This document shows positions 61,201-64,000 of a stretch of 64,000 bases of DNA, one piece after another; position 1 is the stretch's first letter; every line of letters begins with the position of its first letter. The notes below the pieces were generated by a model. The model saw nothing but the letters and a program-made list of their open reading frames with translations, searched no databases and was not told the origin of the DNA. The position numbers were made by a program, and so were the translations under genes. This DNA comes from Branchiostoma floridae (lineage: Eukaryota; Chordata; Leptocardii; Amphioxiformes; Branchiostomatidae), in the NCBI RefSeq assembly GCF_000003815.2, contig NC_049986.1, forward strand, positions 12,965,876-13,029,875, read 5' to 3'.

Positions 61201-62132
61201 ATCGGACTTAGTGACAACTGAATCTATGCATTATTTACTGGGGTTGGGTAGAAAATGAAGAGATGTAGCAAGAGACATCATGTCATAGATAGATGTCGTC
61301 TCGATCGCACGATTAAAATTCCAATAAAATATAGATACAGATAAACAGTGACTTGACGGGACAGATCTAAGAGTAAAGGATGTAAATTCAAAACACGTAT
61401 GGAGCTGACACAGCTAAGAAAATACAGTCAAATGCAACAAGTGGTGTACGTGTACATGTCTGTATTCGTAAGAAGTATTTCCCCATACTGAACGAATACG
61501 TTTTCAGTTCCAAGCGAAGTTACGTATTCAGTACCAAGGACAGTACCAATGTGGTTTCAGTACTAAAGCGGTTGTTAAGCTGCGCAAAGCGCCAAACGAA
61601 AGAACAGATAAAAACATAGCACCGATATTAGGCTAAGTCCCTGTTTTTTTTCCCGGGAGATAGCATGGCAATACGTGCAAGTGATCCGTGCCGAGAGAAA
61701 GGCGCCGTAGGTCCCGTCGTCTAAGATGAACCGTATGCGTGTCGTGTGTCCGCACTCGTGTCTTCGGAAGAAAATCCTGCTATCAACAGGTCTTTGCAGA
61801 AGCCCGCTAATTAGCAGCACGGCTGATGCCACCGGACGCGGCGGCACAGGTTAATGATGTGCACCGCATGAAGCCACATGGGCACTGCGCTCAGGTGCGT
61901 GCAGCTGCAACCATTAATGTCGAACTTTTCAACATCTATTAGTTACTCTTATATCTGTGGAAGTCAACAAAACATTTGTTACAAATAGGAGAAAGCAACA
62001 TTTTCCTACCTTCATGGATGTGTATTGCCGAAGTCTCCGCCTTTTTAAGTAGATACAGAGCAAGGCGATGGCTATGCAGAGCAGCATGAGCGGTAACACC
62101 ACGTACACTGCCACCTTCCATCCTGCCACCAT
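40279..62132 (-). CDS. Synaptotagmin family protein with calcium-ligand-poor C2B domain
   Basis: Six minus-strand exons join in phase over 22 kb: 62132-62010, 54456-54324, 48668-48541, 48207-47788, 46694-46574 and 40592-40279 (412 aa). A membrane span (about 6-28) near the N-terminus is followed by KRRR, as in synaptotagmins. A Ser-rich linker leads to C2A (about 139-265: GELHFALHY, GTADPYFKISVLPD, HRKTLDPEF, FDYDQFSRDE). C2B follows (about 273-405: GDLLMTASYLPTAERLTIVI, DPYVKV, KKKKTS, NPVYNEALVF, ending WHCLQPLQPD). In C2A, loop-3 aspartates are kept but two ligand sites are Glu. In C2B, loop 3 reads HENRFGQNQ where calcium-binding members have D-x-D...D, so C2B should not bind calcium. It probably acts in membrane trafficking. 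The subfamily is unresolved. The start is the first Met after an acceptor at 62153-62154, so an upstream exon exists, perhaps coding. Confidence 0.85.
42516..42588 (-). pseudogene. tRNA-like sequence, probably a pseudogene or SINE head
   Basis: On the minus strand there is a good A box TAGCTCAGTGG and a B-box-like CTTCGATTCCC, a T-arm-like CCGG/CCGG stem, and a T-run after the end. The acceptor arms (ATGG side and ACGGGAA side) do not pair well and the anticodon arm has a mismatch. It is therefore unlikely to be a working tRNA. Confidence 0.4.
43520..44430. repeat. Degenerate tandem array, period about 126-142 bp
   Basis: A motif close to CAAAATATATATTTACGACG recurs near 43737, 43864, 43998, 44139, 44281 and 44407, with weaker copies near 43536 and 43596. 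Companion motifs between these recur in the better copies: GTTGGATTCTGTGTAATG, then GAAGCAGATGAATTGAAGC and GTTCACTG. Copies differ at many positions, so it is an old array. Confidence 0.75.
45601..45726. mobile_element. Fold-back MITE, TTAGTCTGGTATCCAGC family
   Basis: A 126 bp near-perfect palindrome. The left arm TTAGTCTGGTATCCAGCCG and beyond pairs with the right arm ending CAGCTGGATACCAGGCTAA, with arms of about 55 bp and a loop of about 15 bp. It is unlike the CTCCAAGCAGA family. No target duplication is clear. Confidence 0.8.
48290..48437. repeat. Tetranucleotide microsatellite (ACTC)n
   Basis: About 145 bp of nearly pure ACTC repeats with a few ACAC interruptions, in a synaptotagmin intron. 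It gives a spurious Thr/His/Ser/Leu-repeat ORF. Confidence 0.97.
48669..53884. other. Synaptotagmin intron, no exon recognised
   Basis: About 5.2 kb up to the assembly gap. A stretch at 48750-48920 repeats short GGAATTC / GATTCTCC / TCCTAGGA motifs in both orientations. Nothing coding is supported in the rest. Confidence 0.5.
53885..54185. other. Assembly gap (301 N)
   Basis: A run of 301 N lies in the synaptotagmin intron, close to the exon at 54324-54456. A small exon could be hidden in it. Confidence 0.99.
54451..55262 (-). repeat. 35-bp minisatellite spanning a synaptotagmin acceptor site
   Basis: About 19 copies of a 35 bp unit, GGCCTTCTGG-GAACGGGAAC-AGGTCTGTTAGTTAG on the + strand. 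The first is the real acceptor of the synaptotagmin exon: on the minus strand the unit reads CTGTTCCCGTTCCCAG|AAGGCC. Copies near 54451-54950 are very alike and those beyond 54960 decay. A MITE interrupts the array at 55110-55210. Splicing to any upstream copy shifts frame and meets a stop (TAA in the next unit or TGA in the exon). Confidence 0.95.
55110..55210. mobile_element. Fold-back MITE inside the synaptotagmin minisatellite, 9-bp TSD
   Basis: A 101 bp element with ends TACTCTCCAAGCAGAGG and CCTCTGCTTAGAGACTA. Flanking 9-mers GTTAGTTAG (55101-55109) and GTTAATTAG (55211-55219) differ at one base. It is the shortest member of the family in the window. Confidence 0.9.
55263..57248. other. 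Synaptotagmin intron, no exon recognised
   Basis: About 2 kb of intron between the minisatellite and the SINE. Only short, domain-free ORFs are present. Confidence 0.5.
57250..57530 (+). mobile_element. tRNA-derived SINE
   Basis: The head has an A box TAGCTCAACTGG and a B box GGTTCAATTCT about 60 bp later. It is followed by a body with GACGGGGCTGCACCCGTC, TTTCGGAAGGGACGTATAATG and GGGCTAGCAGCCCT, then an A-rich end with repeated CGAAAAGAAAAA. An inserted segment between the boxes (TAGCTCCTGGTTCCAATTAG) makes it unlike a tRNA gene. Confidence 0.7.
57579..58459. mobile_element. Long fold-back element, mariner-like ends, TA duplication
   Basis: An 881 bp element with the left end CGAGGGGGGTTCAATAAG exactly mirrored at the right end and flanked by TA on both sides. 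The arms run at least 160 bp (57579-57745 against 58305-58459). A second inner pair of arms (about 57835-57920 against 58010-58085) leaves a loop containing a diverged direct copy of the outer terminus (CGTGGGGTTATCAATAAG at 57927). No transposase ORF is present. Confidence 0.85.
58470..59729. other. Synaptotagmin intron, no exon recognised
   Basis: No domain, exon or repeat could be supported in this stretch. Confidence 0.45.
59730..60050 (-). mobile_element. LINE 3' tail, minus orientation
   Basis: Read on the minus strand the segment ends CTGAACCCAATGGGTATG, TACAATAAAGGTCTTC and then an (ATTC)n tail at 59734-59756. This is the same plan as the LINE tails near 9016 and 22202 (short hairpin, CAATAAAG, short tandem repeat). 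No intact protein is present. Confidence 0.55.
60051..62009. other. First synaptotagmin intron (distal part)
   Basis: No exon is recognised. A CpG-richer block at about 61650-61915 stands out from the AT-rich surroundings and could be regulatory or an unrecognised exon, but no domain or clean splice pair was found. Confidence 0.4.
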
Positions 62133-64000
62133 GTTTAACCGAGTGCACTGTTCTGTAAGACACAGACAAATCACGTTACGCCGACAGGGAAGTACCATTT
62201 CAACTCCGCAGAAGGGATTGGGAAAGAAAAGGGGTGGATCATTACGCTATGAGAAAGAGATCCCAGTGGTCTTAATTCCCATACATAAATCATATCTTGT
62301 ACCCGAGTGACTATTACTCAAGCGATAGCAACAGTCGACATGATAACCATTTGTTTTAAGTATTAAGTGCTTCTCCGGTAACGTCGGAGGATTTGCCGTA
62401 ATGTTCACCCTGACGTCAGAGAACAAGTATTGGTTATTTCTTGTTGACGTAAATTGCAAATCACTGCGGACAACAAGATGCGGCGTTTCAAGAAGCACCC
62501 GCTTGACCAGCAACCGTTACGTCTTCTGTGGGCACATCCGGGTTCTCTGACGTTTCATCCGGGCACTTCTAGGTCTTGTTATTCAAGTACCATCAAACGT
62601 GCAATCATTTTAATGAGAAAAACATGTACGGTTTCTTCCGTCAAATCATCTATCAGTTTATTTCTGAAGCCAGGAGTTTCATTTCTTTAATTGCAAATAC
62701 ATGACTTTGTGATCACCTAAAACTCTAGAATCTAATAATGATAAATATATCTGCTGTTATGCTTGATCAGTCTTGACAGTGTTTGTGCAAGCTACAATCA
62801 GTTGGCAATTAAAGAGAGAAAAATAACTTGCGAAACGGTACAGGTCACAGGTCATACCGGTCGTGTGTCATGTATACAACATCACAACAACACAAGTACT
62901 GCCAGATGAAGTAACTAGTGATAAAAGTAGTTTTTATCAGGGTTTTCTTGTAAACGTCTCCCCTGAATTTACGTGGACCGGTCCCTACGATAATATAACA
63001 ATTAGTATGGTAACAGCAGATCGCAATCAGCAGCCCCTGGGGCAGAGTCTGCCGCCGCACGTCTGACAGATCACTCCAACCTCACGGGAGGTTTGCCAAC
63101 TGTTGAACACGGGGTCATGTTCGCCAATATGTGACTTGCTTTGCAAGTGACTTTCGTGTAATCCATAACCTGCCCAGTAATTGTACATATAATCAAATGA
63201 ATTCTTTAATAGAAAACTCTGAGAGGAATGTGAAAACTATTAGGCAGCCTCCGATTATCATTCATATTCTGTTGCTGTTAAAATCAAACAATAAATGATG
63301 TTATGGATATTGATACATATGTTACATTCTGCAGTGCAGCTGTCATTGTTTTCTTTTTTTTTGGGGGGGGGGTACTTTTCAGCGTCAGAAAACGACATAC
63401 TTCCCAAAGAATAATCATTTGTTGTAAAGCTCCCAATAGATATTTGAATCAGTTCAAACTTTCCATAGCAGTTTCCCGTTTCATGAAAGTATAAGCTAAT
63501 CAGCAATCTTCGTTCCCGAGACAGCAGTAACGTTAATGACATGCAAAGTGGGACTGGTATGATTTTATATCTATATAGATCATTCTTATAGATCACCTCA
63601 CATATACTTCTTTATTACATGGAAGTCGTGTTTTTACATAGCAAACGTAGTTTTCCCCAAGACGTGATTTTTCCAGATAAGATAAGAATATCCCGGAAGC
63701 ACAATTGTCAGCACGCCATTGACAATCAACGACACATAAAACGACCGTCAATTATCATACTGAATCAAAACATATAAATTTGCGTTCATATATATGAAGT
63801 TTGCCTCGGGAGGGATATTCTTTTCTACTTTTGCGCCCAAACATTTCTTCAACCATTTACCCCAGCCTACTGCAACTGATAATTGATTATGACGTTTTCA
63901 GCCTTTGTGTGGAGCATTTGATCGTGAAAAATGTGGCAATAAATACTGCTAGTAATGCTTATTAATGACTTTCTGTTGAACCCTTTTGACCTGTTCCTGT
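62133..64000. other. Upstream of the synaptotagmin start codon
   Basis: An acceptor (TGTCTTACAG, minus strand, AG at 62154-62153) lies 20 bp before the chosen ATG, so at least one more 5' exon lies here or beyond the window. I could not identify it. A G-run at 63361-63371 and AT-rich sequence fill the rest. Confidence 0.45.

Noticed and set aside
61575-61847. 90-codon minus-strand ORF in the first synaptotagmin intron, tried as a linker exon
   Set aside because: The flanking exons already join in phase without it, and no acceptor/donor pair of matching phase was found.
62863-63066. 67-codon + strand ORF upstream of the synaptotagmin
   Set aside because: Its composition is protein-like, but it shows no recognised domain, signal peptide or supporting splice site, so it is not called as a gene.

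Overview
The window looks like invertebrate chordate DNA, most likely an amphioxus (Branchiostoma) draft assembly. This is inferred from the gene set (NEU1-, FBXW5-, IER5L- and LDLRAD3-like genes with vertebrate counterparts), intron-rich genes with GT-AG junctions, and a repeat load of fold-back MITEs, tRNA-derived SINEs, LINE tails and minisatellites. There are two assembly gaps (2221-2320 and 53885-54185). No viral gene, CRISPR array or operon was seen.

Layout. 866-3135 (+): an LDL-receptor class A membrane protein with a PPxY tail, LDLRAD3-like. 10228-5137 (-): sialidase-1 (NEU1) in eight exons. 13253-14143 (+): an intronless immediate-early response gene (IER5L/IER5/IER2 family) with promoter-like elements upstream. 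14.1-22.3 kb: gene desert with MITE and LINE remnants. 22.4-24.35 kb (+): four near-identical 122-125 nt RNA-gene-like units with Pol III A and B boxes, a perfect terminal stem, a T-run terminator and conserved upstream blocks. I read these as a candidate vault-RNA-like cluster. 24.7-32.3 kb (+): FBXW5, an F-box/WD40 ubiquitin-ligase receptor. 38705-34253 (-): a signal peptide-VWA-mucin stalk-TM-YVNM tail receptor that I cannot assign to a named family. 62132-40279 (-): a synaptotagmin whose second C2 domain has lost its loop-3 calcium ligands, spread over 22 kb.

Every coding model was joined by hand at GT-AG sites with phases that close. Exon coordinates are in the entries. The genes do not form one pathway. 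NEU1, LDLRAD3-like and the VWA receptor act in the secretory, lysosomal or surface system. FBXW5 is a cytoplasmic ubiquitin-ligase subunit, IER5L a nuclear early-response factor, and the synaptotagmin a membrane-trafficking protein.

The most unusual signals are these. (1) Three separate genes each carry a minisatellite whose unit contains the exon/intron splice junction itself. (2) The four-copy Pol III-like RNA cluster has upstream conservation that stops at the terminator. (3) Five fold-back MITEs share a TIR core, three of them with clear 9-bp target duplications, and two of the five sit inside the splice-junction minisatellites.
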